Assembly: GCA_002067325.1 (NCBI GenBank)
Contig: MVQY01000038.1
Location: 1 to 48,106, forward strand
Source of the DNA: Methanobacterium sp. PtaU1.Bin097
GTDB lineage: Archaea; Methanobacteriota; Methanobacteria; Methanobacteriales; Methanobacteriaceae
Direction: 5' to 3'
Length of the DNA: 48,106 bases
Positions 35,769 through 44,694 of the stretch are shown here, one piece after another; the first letter of the stretch is position 1; each line of letters begins with the position of its first letter. The translations under genes and the position numbers were made by a program. Below the pieces are notes generated by a model. That model searched no databases. It saw nothing but the letters and a program-made list of their open reading frames with translations, and was not told the origin of the DNA.

Positions 35769-38700
35769 TCAGTTCCTTACCAGATCGATCATACCATCCG
35801 GCCTTTCTTCCACCTTGCCCGCTTTTATCAGACTTTTGATAACACTGTTTACCCTGCTGACTGCCGGACCACGGGCTAGTTTAGCCCCGAAGAGCCGTAC
35901 AACTTCACGTACCAGTTCGTCAGGTTCTGTTGCGTACTGGGATTTCAATACCATATCTATTGCTGCGGCAATTTCTTCCTCACTGATGAGGTCCATCTTC
36001 ACGGGTTGTTTGCCTGTACGCCGCCTGACCATGATGGGGGCGTCTTTATAGTATAGGAAGTCGTTTTTCCGTATAACCCGGCCGTCCATCAGGGTTAACT
36101 CAACAGCTTCCTTCATTATAGCCTGGATACGGCGTCCGGCCCTGCTCAGTCCCCAGTGGGTTCGGATGCGTTTTACCACTTCATCGTAATGGATAGGACC
36201 TTCCACTTCAACCACTTCCATCACTGCCCGGGCAACATCCCCCACGGGCTGGTTGTGTAATTCTCCAGTGACTTTGAAGTTCTGCTTCAGGCTGCTTACT
36301 TCATAGTTGGATATCTCATCCAGGGGAGATTTTGGAACATCAACCAACTTCTGTGTGGTTTTTCCCGGTTCTGTTTCTGGAGTTAACTTTGATCCTGCAA
36401 CTTCTGATTCTGGTTCTTGGAGTAGTTCAGGTTCAGAATCATCTGGTTTTGAGTCATCAGTAACTTCTGATCCTGGAATTATCCCTGCTTTTGAACTTAT
36501 TATTGATTCTGTGGGTTCTGATTCTGCAGTAGCCGCTGCTTCAGCTTCCAGGATCTCCTCCACTGTTTCTTCTTCCTCAACCACAGGGGGGATGAATTCT
36601 TCTTCACCCCTTTCCTCATTTAATAGTCCATCTATAACTTTTAACAATGTTTTTTGTACTTCAGCACGGTTTCTGTACCAATCAGGTGACCATAACTTAT
36701 ATAAACGCCAGCCTAACCCGGTAAGTACTTGTTGTCTAAGCCGGTCCCGGTCCCGGGCCACCCGGCTGCTCTGATAAATTGGTCCGTCGCAGGTGACTCC
36801 CAGGAGGTAACGTCCAGGATATTCCGGGTCTAATATGGCCAGGTCAACCCTAAAACCCGCGCAACCTACCTGGCTGTGCACTTCATATCCCTGTTCAGTT
36901 AAGAATTCGTAGATGGCGTTTTCAAAGGCGGTTTCATTACTGTCTGGGAATTTATCCACCTGATTAAGTGTTCTATTCTCAGCGTATTCCAGGAATACCT
37001 TAAGCGCCCTGAGGCCGAATGGTGAATTCGATGTTAAATGCAGGTCTCTGCCCCTGAAGTTTGAAAACAGGATACATTTCTCCCGGGCCCGGGTTAATAA
37101 AACGTTTAAACGCCTTTCCCCTCCGTCCTGATTCACCGGTCCGAAGTTATGGCTTAACCGTCCCTCAGAATCGAATCCGTATCCCACACTAACCATTATC
37201 ACATCCCTTTCATCTCCCTGGATTGTCTCCAGGTTTTTAACGAAGAAATGCTCCTCCTGATTTCCTTTGAAATATTTTTCCATCCGGGGGTTGAGTTTTA
37301 ACTGTAATTCCAGCTCTTCCAGTATGGACTGTTGCTGGCGTACGTTGAAGGTTCCCACGCCCAGACTTTTCGTGTTACCATACTTCTGGTAATGCTTGAA
37401 GACATATTTTATCACTTCTTTTGCTTCTTCACGGTTGGTGGCTGTTTTACCCCGATCATATACAGTTTCCGGGAGGTGGATCAGTTTCAAACCCAGTTCA
37501 TCTGCATCCTGACTAGGTGAAGGATAAACTAAAAGGTGGTTGTCATAGAATTCCTGGTTGGAAACAGCGATGAGGGATTCGTGCCTGCTCCGGTAGTGCC
37601 ACCTGAGCATCTTCGATGGGAAGCTCCTTTTGGTAAGATGTAGAATACTCTCCATATCCGCGAGCACCGCCAGGTCGTAGTCCTCACTCTCCACATCGAT
37701 GAGGATGTCGAAGAAGGTGGTAGGTGGTAGTTGCCGGGTATCACCCATTATCACCGCATATTTGGCCCTTAATAGTGCTCCTAACGCGTCCTCTGGTTTC
37801 ACCTGGCTGGCTTCATCGAAGATAACGTAGTCGAAGCGCAGATTTTTCACACTGTATGGGTCCAGGTACTGGGCTATGGAAAGGGGGCTCATCATAAAGC
37901 AGGGCTTGATATTCTGTATAATGCCTCCGCAGATGGATAACAATTTCCTGATGGGCATATGCCCCCGTTTCCTGGCAAATTCACTCTTCAAAACCCCCAG
38001 TTCACTGCGGGGTGATGCGTTGCTTGATAGTGATGGACGGTTTTCATATAGTTTTTCGGCTATCCTGAACCGGTTTAACTTTATAATCTTCCTGTCGAGT
38101 TCCTGGAATTCTTCTATCTTCTTCTGATGCACATCTCCCACAAAACGGGAGAGTAATGGTTCTTCTAAAAATAGTTTGCGTAGCATGGAATCTGCGAAGT
38201 TACCCTCCAGGCAGGGTATGAGGTCCTGGGTTTCTATCTCATCTTTATCGACTATCTCCACCAGTTTGGAGCCGATAGTCTCTAAACACTCTGCCCGGGA
38301 GGAGCTGAATCGGGACCAATTCTGTAATTCACTTAATCCCTCTTTTAACTGTGTTATCTGGGATTCCAGATGACTGATAGGGCTTTTGGTCAGGTTGTAT
38401 CCCATGGCCGAGTCACTTTTAAAGTGGAGGAAATGGTTTAACTGCCTTACCAGATCAAGTATTTCATTGTAGCTCTGGTGCAAATCATTGGATATTCCTT
38501 TCAATTCCTTCTGGTTTATGGAATCCATTATTTTCAGGGTTTTCTCAGAGATCCTCCCCTCTTTGAGGGCTTTCCGGAACTTCAGTATCCAGTCTGATAC
38601 CTTCTTCAGACTTTCGATCTGGCTCTTTTCTGCCTTCCAGTGGGAGCCGAAGAGTGATCGGGCTTTTTCATCCTGGGCTCTGATATCTTCCTGGAGTTTC

Positions 38701-40958
38701 TGGCATCTGATGAGTTCTTCCAGGTCTTCCAGTATTTGTTCATCATTTTCTGGTGGTTTGCCCACGTAAATTCTGCTTATCTTCTTCTTCACCTTTTTGA
38801 AATCTCCGCTTAGGAATTTCAGGATCTTCTTTTTCTGTCCCTGGAATTCTGTAAGTAGAGTGGGTAGATCTTCATCTAAAGCATCCTTTCTAAAGCGTTT
38901 TAAATCTTTGACTATGGCCTGGTATTCTTCTAAACTTTTTATCAGCTTATATACGTGTAATTTATCGTAGTCCCAGCTGGGATTGAGTATGAGTTCTCTT
39001 TCCAGGGAAGGGAAGAACGATATTATCTCCACCGCAGCTATGAGGTGTTCCATTTCATCGAGGGTATGTGGTATGTTAACTCCGGATATTTTGGCCAGTT
39101 CCTGGGCTTTCAAGTTTAGTTTATCCAGAACCTGTAGTGCACTGGTGAGCAGGGTTTCTATCTCCTCTTCCTCTGCAGGTAATATGGGGTCTGGCCGGGT
39201 TGAATTCCAGGGATTATATGAGACGGGCTTCACCAGACGATATAATTCGCCTAATTCCTTAAATTTATTGATGGTCTGCTGCCATTGCTTTAATGTGCAC
39301 TCTTCAGCCTGGTCCATGGTGAACCGGGGCATCTTGGTCTGGCTTTTTTCGAAGTGTTTCAGCGACTTCTCCTTCAAACCGAAGATCTGGTAGGGAGTCC
39401 ACCTGATCTTTCCATAGGGGGAGTGTAACAGGGATACGTATTCATCTAGGTTAGTTTTTAGTTCTTCAATGGTGGTTAAATCGTTGTCCAGGGATAGTTC
39501 AACTGGTTTGGGGTTCCGGAGGACGCTTTCCAGCTTCTCTAGCACATCTTTTTTGTTTGATTTTCTGCTGTGCAATTCCAGACAGAACTCACCCAGACCC
39601 ACACTATCTAGACGGCCTTTAACCACTTCTAGAGCTGCCATTTTCTCGCTTACAAAGAGGACGGTATTACCCCGGGCGAGTAGTTCTGCTATGAGGTTTA
39701 CTATGGTCTGGGATTTACCGGTTCCTGGCGGTCCTTCAACCACCAGGTCCCGACCGTTTTTCACATCTTCTATCACTGCAATCTGGGAGGAATCCGCATT
39801 CATAACATGGAACACGTCCCGTGTTGTAAGTTTAACGTCCACCTGATTTTCTTCAAAACCAGGGTCTAATTCTTCACCATCTGGATCGAATATGGCCTTT
39901 ATCAGGGGGTTTTCTTCCAGGGGCATGTCTTCTGGCCAGCTTTCCGGTTCAAGGTCCTTGTACATCACGAACTTGGTGAAACTGAAAAAGCCCAGGAATA
40001 CTTTATCCATTACTTTCCAATCCTTTTCCAGGGAGATGGCCTCCTTTACCAGGTCTAAATATTCCTGCACACCCTCTTTGGCCCGGGGCATTTCAAAATC
40101 AGGTATTTCAACCCCCTGCTCCAATAGTTTGGCCTGCAGGGAGATGTTTGGTATTATGTCTTCACCGGTCCAGCGGAGCTTGAACGAACCCTTTACTCTG
40201 CGTCTTTCCAGTTCCACCGGGACGAGTATCAGTGGTGCTTCCCTGTATTCTGGGGCTCCATTCTCATCATTCCATCTCAGAAATCCCAGGGCCAGGTAGA
40301 GGATGTTATATCCCTGTTCCTCCATCACCGACCTGGCCCGCTGGTTTATGTAGAAAAGACGTCTTTGAAGCTCAGAACCAGTTAAACTGGTCTGTAATAA
40401 AATTTCTTTATTTTTCTCCAGCATATCCTGGTCCGGTGCAGGAGTTTCCCAGAGTAGAGATGATTCTTCTGCGGTTGAAACATCTTCCCCTGATATATTG
40501 GCCCTATTAAGGATGGAATTATGGGTTAAATTGATTTCTCTTTCTATCTTTACAGTCCCTTCTGTACCATGAGCTGAAACTTTTTCCTTTCCTGAGGATT
40601 CGTCCGTTTCTTCTGTTTCAATAGTACCGCTTTCTAGAGAATCGGAACCACCTTCACCAGGAATTTCATTTTCTACGTCAGATAGGGGGGTTTTTCCTGT
40701 ATTTTCAGTTTTATCTTGATTTAGAGAGTCATCTACGGGTGTTTCAAGCTCTGTTTTTGGAATAAATTGCAAGAGTTTCCTTTTGCTTTTTTTAAGAACC
40801 AGTCTGTCGTATATTTCAGCTAGATCCCCGTCTTTAACTTCCACGGTCATGCTGCGTGGGCGGAAGTTTAAAAGCTGGTTGCGCATGGTAAGGTCCAGCA
40901 AGTTGTGCCTTAGAACATCAATTTGTCTGTATATGTCCACCTTGGTAAGTTCAGACAT
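35769..40958 (-). CDS. Giant SF1 helicase with DUF4011, Vsr-like nuclease and DUF3320 domains
   Basis: A 1729-residue protein. The N-terminus (LRHNLLDLTMRNQLLNF) is the DUF4011 start. An acidic low-complexity insert spans about 70-140. SF1 helicase motifs are VEGPPGTGKSQTIVNLIAEL (about 405-425), DEASQVKPEDALGAL (about 1048), ADMESIL, VGTFNVRQQQ and LNVLLTRAREKCILFS. At about 1345-1450 a Vsr/MTES_1575-type nuclease region follows (FRVDLAILDP, LGVTCDG, RDRDRLRQQVLTGLGWRLYK). After a Glu-rich linker comes DUF3320 (VEGPIHYDEVVKRIRTHWG). The usual nuclease motif, from memory, is G-I-E-C-D-G...Y-H; here Thr and Gln replace Glu and His. The architecture suggests DNA restriction or repair. Coiled-coil helices fill the middle. 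It is full length with GAGAGGTAT before ATG. Confidence 0.85.
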   Translation of the reverse strand: MSELTKVDIYRQIDVLRHNLLDLTMRNQLLNFRPRSMTVEVKDGDLAEIYDRLVLKKSKRKLLQFIPKTELETPVDDSLNQDKTENTGKTPLSDVENEIPGEGGSDSLESGTIETEETDESSGKEKVSAHGTEGTVKIEREINLTHNSILNRANISGEDVSTAEESSLLWETPAPDQDMLEKNKEILLQTSLTGSELQRRLFYINQRARSVMEEQGYNILYLALGFLRWNDENGAPEYREAPLILVPVELERRRVKGSFKLRWTGEDIIPNISLQAKLLEQGVEIPDFEMPRAKEGVQEYLDLVKEAISLEKDWKVMDKVFLGFFSFTKFVMYKDLEPESWPEDMPLEENPLIKAIFDPDGEELDPGFEENQVDVKLTTRDVFHVMNADSSQIAVIEDVKNGRDLVVEGPPGTGKSQTIVNLIAELLARGNTVLFVSEKMAALEVVKGRLDSVGLGEFCLELHSRKSNKKDVLEKLESVLRNPKPVELSLDNDLTTIEELKTNLDEYVSLLHSPYGKIRWTPYQIFGLKEKSLKHFEKSQTKMPRFTMDQAEECTLKQWQQTINKFKELGELYRLVKPVSYNPWNSTRPDPILPAEEEEIETLLTSALQVLDKLNLKAQELAKISGVNIPHTLDEMEHLIAAVEIISFFPSLERELILNPSWDYDKLHVYKLIKSLEEYQAIVKDLKRFRKDALDEDLPTLLTEFQGQKKKILKFLSGDFKKVKKKISRIYVGKPPENDEQILEDLEELIRCQKLQEDIRAQDEKARSLFGSHWKAEKSQIESLKKVSDWILKFRKALKEGRISEKTLKIMDSINQKELKGISNDLHQSYNEILDLVRQLNHFLHFKSDSAMGYNLTKSPISHLESQITQLKEGLSELQNWSRFSSSRAECLETIGSKLVEIVDKDEIETQDLIPCLEGNFADSMLRKLFLEEPLLSRFVGDVHQKKIEEFQELDRKIIKLNRFRIAEKLYENRPSLSSNASPRSELGVLKSEFARKRGHMPIRKLLSICGGIIQNIKPCFMMSPLSIAQYLDPYSVKNLRFDYVIFDEASQVKPEDALGALLRAKYAVIMGDTRQLPPTTFFDILIDVESEDYDLAVLADMESILHLTKRSFPSKMLRWHYRSRHESLIAVSNQEFYDNHLLVYPSPSQDADELGLKLIHLPETVYDRGKTATNREEAKEVIKYVFKHYQKYGNTKSLGVGTFNVRQQQSILEELELQLKLNPRMEKYFKGNQEEHFFVKNLETIQGDERDVIMVSVGYGFDSEGRLSHNFGPVNQDGGERRLNVLLTRAREKCILFSNFRGRDLHLTSNSPFGLRALKVFLEYAENRTLNQVDKFPDSNETAFENAIYEFLTEQGYEVHSQVGCAGFRVDLAILDPEYPGRYLLGVTCDGPIYQSSRVARDRDRLRQQVLTGLGWRLYKLWSPDWYRNRAEVQKTLLKVIDGLLNEERGEEEFIPPVVEEEETVEEILEAEAAATAESEPTESIISSKAGIIPGSEVTDDSKPDDSEPELLQEPESEVAGSKLTPETEPGKTTQKLVDVPKSPLDEISNYEVSSLKQNFKVTGELHNQPVGDVARAVMEVVEVEGPIHYDEVVKRIRTHWGLSRAGRRIQAIMKEAVELTLMDGRVIRKNDFLYYKDAPIMVRRRTGKQPVKMDLISEEEIAAAIDMVLKSQYATEPDELVREVVRLFGAKLARGPAVSRVNSVIKSLIKAGKVEERPDGMIDLVRN

Positions 40959-41079
40959 TCAAGATACCTCTCATTTATGATTGGACGGGAAATTCTGAAT
41001 ATGGGATTTATTAATGGATGTTGGTTTATCTGAACTTTATAATAAAACTAACGGTATCTTGTAAGTTCACTTAGGACTT

Positions 41080-42816
41080 TTAATCATTTTGTATTGCTTC
41101 CTTGAAGAACTCTGGAACCAGATTCTTATAGAGGGGGTTGTTGAGTAACATGCGGAAGTTACCATCGAGTATGTACGTCTCACAGTAATCATCTTCTGCA
41201 CGCATCCCCCGGCCGTAAGCTTGTATTAGGGTCATCACAGTCTTATATGCGTACCATTTAGGGTCTTTTTTTCTCCTCTGGTTCACCTGGCGGTCTCCCA
41301 GGAAGGGGAAGGGTATTTTATAGATAACCTGGAACTGACATTTCTCGTAGGGCAGGTCCACACCTTCACCCATGGATGGGCTGACCAGTACCAGGTTTTC
41401 CTGGCTTTCTTCAAACCTGCGCAGCTGGTACTCCCGGTTATTACTGTTATGGCCTATGAGCCGATTATTTTTGATTTTACCCAGGATGTATTTCTGGCAG
41501 TTGTAGTTATGAGTGTGGATCAGTCCTTTCTCGTACCGGTGGTAGTTGATGATCTTCTCCAGGATGGGGATGGTCTTCGGGGCGGTTCGATTTATAGACC
41601 TACGGGACATGTTCCCCACCAACTTAAGGTGCACCGGCCGAGCGGACGCCGGGAAGTTGCTCTTTATCCTTATCTTATAAGCCTCATCTGCATCTATCCC
41701 CAGCCACCTGCAGAACAGGTCCATGTCCAGTATGGTGGCGCTCATGAAGAGGCAGGTATCGGCATGTTCAAACAACCTGTTTTTAGCGTACATATCCACC
41801 TTTAAAGGTTTGAATGCCACGCCGCCTGAGATTCTATCCACCACCCAGTTTTCCGGTGTTTCCTCTAAATTGTCCAGTAACTCCTGTAACCGTAATTTGG
41901 TACGGTTTATCCGGTCGGCCTTATTTTTAGGCATCTTCTGGACGGCTAATTTTCTGTAAGAATCATATATCGACTCTAAAAATAATATCCATTCGATGGG
42001 ATTTTCTTCTGACATCATACTAAGGGGTATACTCTTTTTGATGTCATTCTCCAGTCTCTTATTGTAGATGTTGACTTCCATACGTCGCATCAGTTTGTCT
42101 TCGATGTTGTGTGCTTCGTCCAGGACCATCAACCTTCTTTTACCGAAGTGCTTCACGTAGTTCAATTCCAGAAGAGCGTAATCGTAATTCATCAAGGTTA
42201 CCGGACTTTTCACTGCTTCTGCCTTCTGTTCCCAGTACTGACAGTGTTCATCGGAGCGGAAGTAGATATTTCCACCGTAAGCATCTTCAAATGCAAACCT
42301 TCCTCCATCGAATGATGATTTACTTATCCCGTATTCGCAGACGAATTTCTGGGAGCGGGGAGTGGTCTGGCAGGCACCAGAGTCGCAACTGATGTCCAGG
42401 GTTTCTTTACAGGAGAAGTTCCCCCGGCCCTTCACCAGGGGGTAGCCAAATTGAGCTCCATACTGTGATTGTAGCTGTTTGGTCATGGTCAAAATATAAG
42501 CCGGCTGGTAGATCCCGGCTAGTGTAGTGGCGATTGCAGATTTACCCGTCCCAGTCCCTGCTTCCAGCAAGATGTAAGGAAAACCTTCCTCCATGACATT
42601 TTTAATGTTACTTATTATCTCCAGCTGCCCTTCCCTGGGCTCTGGGAAGGGGAAGTTTTCGATTATATCATCATCGATATGTGGATATTCTCTTTTTATT
42701 TCTTTAATCCTTGATTTTGGTATCCCTGAAGCCCTGGTTAGCCTGGCACCGTTTTTATTACAGGTGCAGTTATCCTTGAGCATGCCGCATTGGTTACAGA
42801 AAAAGCCGTTTCCCAT
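41080..42816 (-). CDS. XPD/DinG-family Fe-S helicase with N-terminal zinc ribbon
   Basis: A 578-residue SF2 helicase. CNQCGMLKDNCTC (7-19) is a small zinc-ribbon-like start. Walker A is AGTGTGKS (86-93). Cysteines 136, 144, 149 and 160 (with 192 also near) form the likely 4Fe-4S insert between motifs I and II, as in XPD and DinG. DEAH is at 233-236. The late AYGRGMRAEDD is motif VI. It probably unwinds 5'-3' DNA in repair. The transcript seems nearly leaderless, with a TATA-like box (ATTTATACC) about 35 bases before ATG. It is divergent from cbiL and co-oriented with the giant helicase, with a 121-base gap. Confidence 0.88.
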   Translation of the reverse strand: MGNGFFCNQCGMLKDNCTCNKNGARLTRASGIPKSRIKEIKREYPHIDDDIIENFPFPEPREGQLEIISNIKNVMEEGFPYILLEAGTGTGKSAIATTLAGIYQPAYILTMTKQLQSQYGAQFGYPLVKGRGNFSCKETLDISCDSGACQTTPRSQKFVCEYGISKSSFDGGRFAFEDAYGGNIYFRSDEHCQYWEQKAEAVKSPVTLMNYDYALLELNYVKHFGKRRLMVLDEAHNIEDKLMRRMEVNIYNKRLENDIKKSIPLSMMSEENPIEWILFLESIYDSYRKLAVQKMPKNKADRINRTKLRLQELLDNLEETPENWVVDRISGGVAFKPLKVDMYAKNRLFEHADTCLFMSATILDMDLFCRWLGIDADEAYKIRIKSNFPASARPVHLKLVGNMSRRSINRTAPKTIPILEKIINYHRYEKGLIHTHNYNCQKYILGKIKNNRLIGHNSNNREYQLRRFEESQENLVLVSPSMGEGVDLPYEKCQFQVIYKIPFPFLGDRQVNQRRKKDPKWYAYKTVMTLIQAYGRGMRAEDDYCETYILDGNFRMLLNNPLYKNLVPEFFKEAIQND

Positions 42817-42936
42817 GGGAATTTATATTTGAGATGCTGGTATAAATACTATGAAACCTTTATAAGTTTCCAGGGAAAGAAAATTTTAGCATAGTTTCGG
42901 TCAGATACAAGTTTATTAAATTGTTGAAGGATTATT

Positions 42937-43635
42937 ATGAATGGAAAACTAATTGGAATAGGTGTAGGCCCTGGAGATGCTGAGCTTTTAACTATTAAGG
43001 CCTTGAATGTTATAAAAAAAGTGGATGTTATATGTGCACCAAAATCATCGGATTCAAAGCCCAGTTTGGCTTTGTCCATCGTGCAGGGATTTCTAGACGA
43101 ACGTGATGATAGTTACCAGTTGTTGGAACCTCTTTTTCCCATGATAGAAGATGAAACTCTTCTGGGAGAATACTGGGACAATGCTGCTGCTCTCATCCAT
43201 GATAAACTCAATGATGGATTGGATGTGGCGTTCGTTACACTGGGAGATCCTACTATTTACAGCACCTTCTCCTATATCAGCAGGAGAATAGGAGATAGGG
43301 GATTTGAGGTGGAAATTATACCAGGCGTAACCTCTTTTACTGGCTGCGCCGCGACAGCAGGTATATCCCTTGGTGAGAAGGACGAGATCATAGTAATCGT
43401 GCCCAAGGTTGATGAGAGGCTGGAGCGTATCCTGGAATACGGGGACACCTTCGTGGTGATGAAGACCTCCCGACACAGGGATGATCTGGAAAAAATGGTT
43501 GACCAGGATTCAAGGAGCAAGGATGTTATCTCCGTGCAGAACTGTGGTTTAGAGGATGAAAAGGTTTTCACTGATTTTGTTAAGGACAAGAAGTATTTAT
43601 CCACCACTATTTTGAAGTTTAAAAAAGATAAATAA
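42937..43635 (+). CDS. cbiL: Cobalt-factor II C20-methyltransferase CbiL
   Basis: A 232-residue tetrapyrrole methylase. GIGVGPGDAELLTIKALNVI (5-24) is the SAM-binding opening, VTLGDPTIYSTFSYI and EIIPGVTSFTGCAATAGI follow, and the pattern matches the CbiL/CobI C20 methylases. It adds the C20 methyl in anaerobic cobamide synthesis. AAGGATTATT precedes ATG. Its 3' end is repeated twice downstream. Confidence 0.93.
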   Translation: MNGKLIGIGVGPGDAELLTIKALNVIKKVDVICAPKSSDSKPSLALSIVQGFLDERDDSYQLLEPLFPMIEDETLLGEYWDNAAALIHDKLNDGLDVAFVTLGDPTIYSTFSYISRRIGDRGFEVEIIPGVTSFTGCAATAGISLGEKDEIIVIVPKVDERLERILEYGDTFVVMKTSRHRDDLEKMVDQDSRSKDVISVQNCGLEDEKVFTDFVKDKKYLSTTILKFKKDK

Positions 43636-43705
43636 GATTTTATTAGAAAATAAGATTTTTATTAATTTATTCACTTATCAGGTACTAGAAAATAAGATTT
43701 CTATT
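43626..43705 (+). repeat. Three copies of the cbiL 3' end
   Basis: AGATAAATAAGATTTTATT (43626-43644, containing the cbiL stop) abuts AGAAAATAAGATTTTTATT (43645-43663), and AGAAAATAAGATTTCTATT follows at 43687-43705. Each unit is 19 bases and they differ at one to three positions. Confidence 0.7.
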
Positions 43706-43739
43706 CGATTATATTCTATTAATCTGAAGATTAGACCAT

Positions 43740-44525
43740 TTATCTTAAAGTTTGTAGCCTATTTATCTTAAAGCAGCAGTATTCGTCTCCCTTGGCGTAA
43801 CATTTTATTTCGTCTGCTTCTATTTCCTGGTTGAAATGGGCGGAGAATATGGCTTCCAGAATACCGGAGTCAAATGCACAGGCGGATCTTCCAATTATAG
43901 GAAGAGTAGCGCATTCAAAACAATCGTACACTCTGATGGTTAGTGGGTCCAGGCTTTCTGCGACCATCCGTCCCAGATTATTATCTTCCCAGAATTGGAC
44001 GACGTTTTCCAGGAGATTTTCAGTCACCGGATTTTTCAACTGATCGTTAAATGTCTGGCCTACTTTAAAACCGGCATCGTGTAATATGGGGTCTATGTTA
44101 ACTCCTTCTTCCATAAGTGATACTCTTATGGTTCTTAGGATGTATTTATAGAATTTGAATGGATCTGTGGAACTGGTCACCTGTTTTTTCAGGTAGTCGT
44201 CCATGTCCTTCTCGAGTTCAGATTCCCGGGAAATCGTTCCCAAATAGCGTGATTTTATGTAAAAAATTTTTCTACGTCCATCTACAGGGTCTGGTTTATA
44301 ATCAACTATATCTTCTTTTATGAGGTCCTTAAGGTGGGCTGAAATTGTAGATTTTGATTTACCGGTTAACACCACTATGTCGGAACCGTTTAATCCGTCA
44401 TCTTTTAATAAGGATAGTATCCTGGTTTTGATTGGGCTTTCTATTACGTTGATGCCGTTTTGGGTTCCGAATATTTTAACTTCCTCTACTTCGGATGCTT
44501 CTAGTTGTAAATTTTTTTGATTCAT
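43740..44525 (-). CDS. msvR: MsvR-type redox-sensing transcriptional regulator (HTH + V4R domain)
   Basis: A 261-residue protein. An ArsR-like winged helix (SPIKTRILSLLKDDGLNG, VLTGKSKSTISAHLKDLI) at 25-90 is joined to a V4R (4-vinyl reductase) domain. Cysteines sit at 202, 205, 216, 242, 250 and 251, including CFEC and a terminal CC pair. Methanogen-specific V4R regulators (MsvR) use such cysteines to sense oxidation and repress both themselves and the adjacent F420H2 oxidase gene. It is divergent from fprA with a 169-base shared control region containing two candidate boxes. GGATTGGAGA precedes ATG. Confidence 0.92.
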   Translation of the reverse strand: MNQKNLQLEASEVEEVKIFGTQNGINVIESPIKTRILSLLKDDGLNGSDIVVLTGKSKSTISAHLKDLIKEDIVDYKPDPVDGRRKIFYIKSRYLGTISRESELEKDMDDYLKKQVTSSTDPFKFYKYILRTIRVSLMEEGVNIDPILHDAGFKVGQTFNDQLKNPVTENLLENVVQFWEDNNLGRMVAESLDPLTIRVYDCFECATLPIIGRSACAFDSGILEAIFSAHFNQEIEADEIKCYAKGDEYCCFKINRLQTLR

Positions 44526-44602
44526 TCTCCAATCCTAGTGATTTTGAATTTTTTTATTAATTATTTATATACGATGTTATAGAGTTTCACCTATATAAAC
44601 TG

Positions 44603-44618
44603 TTCGTGCAATTGCGAA
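44603..44618. promoter_or_regulatory. Candidate MsvR box 1
   Basis: TTCG-TGCAATTG-CGAA, an inverted repeat with 8-base spacer; the spacer also contains CAATTG, so the whole is nearly palindromic. It matches the TTCG-N8-CGAA pattern that I recall for MsvR boxes. Confidence 0.75.
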
Positions 44619-44659
44619 CCATAAAGTTTATATAACGGGTTCTCATAATTAATAATTAG

Positions 44660-44675
44660 TTCGCAAATACACGAA
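44660..44675. promoter_or_regulatory. Candidate MsvR box 2
   Basis: TTCG-CAAATACA-CGAA, same 4-8-4 spacing as box 1, 57 bases downstream and covering the likely fprA transcription start. Its spacer is unrelated to that of box 1, so the conserved halves are the significant part. Confidence 0.75.
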
Positions 44676-44694
44676 TTATATTTGGAGGGAAAAA

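Larger units (their letters stand above)
44589..44688. promoter_or_regulatory. Divergent msvR / fprA promoter region
   Basis: CTATATAAAC (44591-44600, read as GTTTATATAG on the minus strand) is the TATA box for msvR. TTTATATA at 44627-44634 is the TATA box for fprA, and GGAGG at 44683-44687 its Shine-Dalgarno. Box 1 lies between the two TATA elements. Box 2 lies at the predicted fprA transcription start, where a bound repressor would block the polymerase. Confidence 0.8.

Noticed and set aside
35769..42816. A full defence island around the giant helicase
   Set aside because: Only helicases and an AhpD-like gene are present; no methylase, integrase, transposase or other defence gene was seen in the window.
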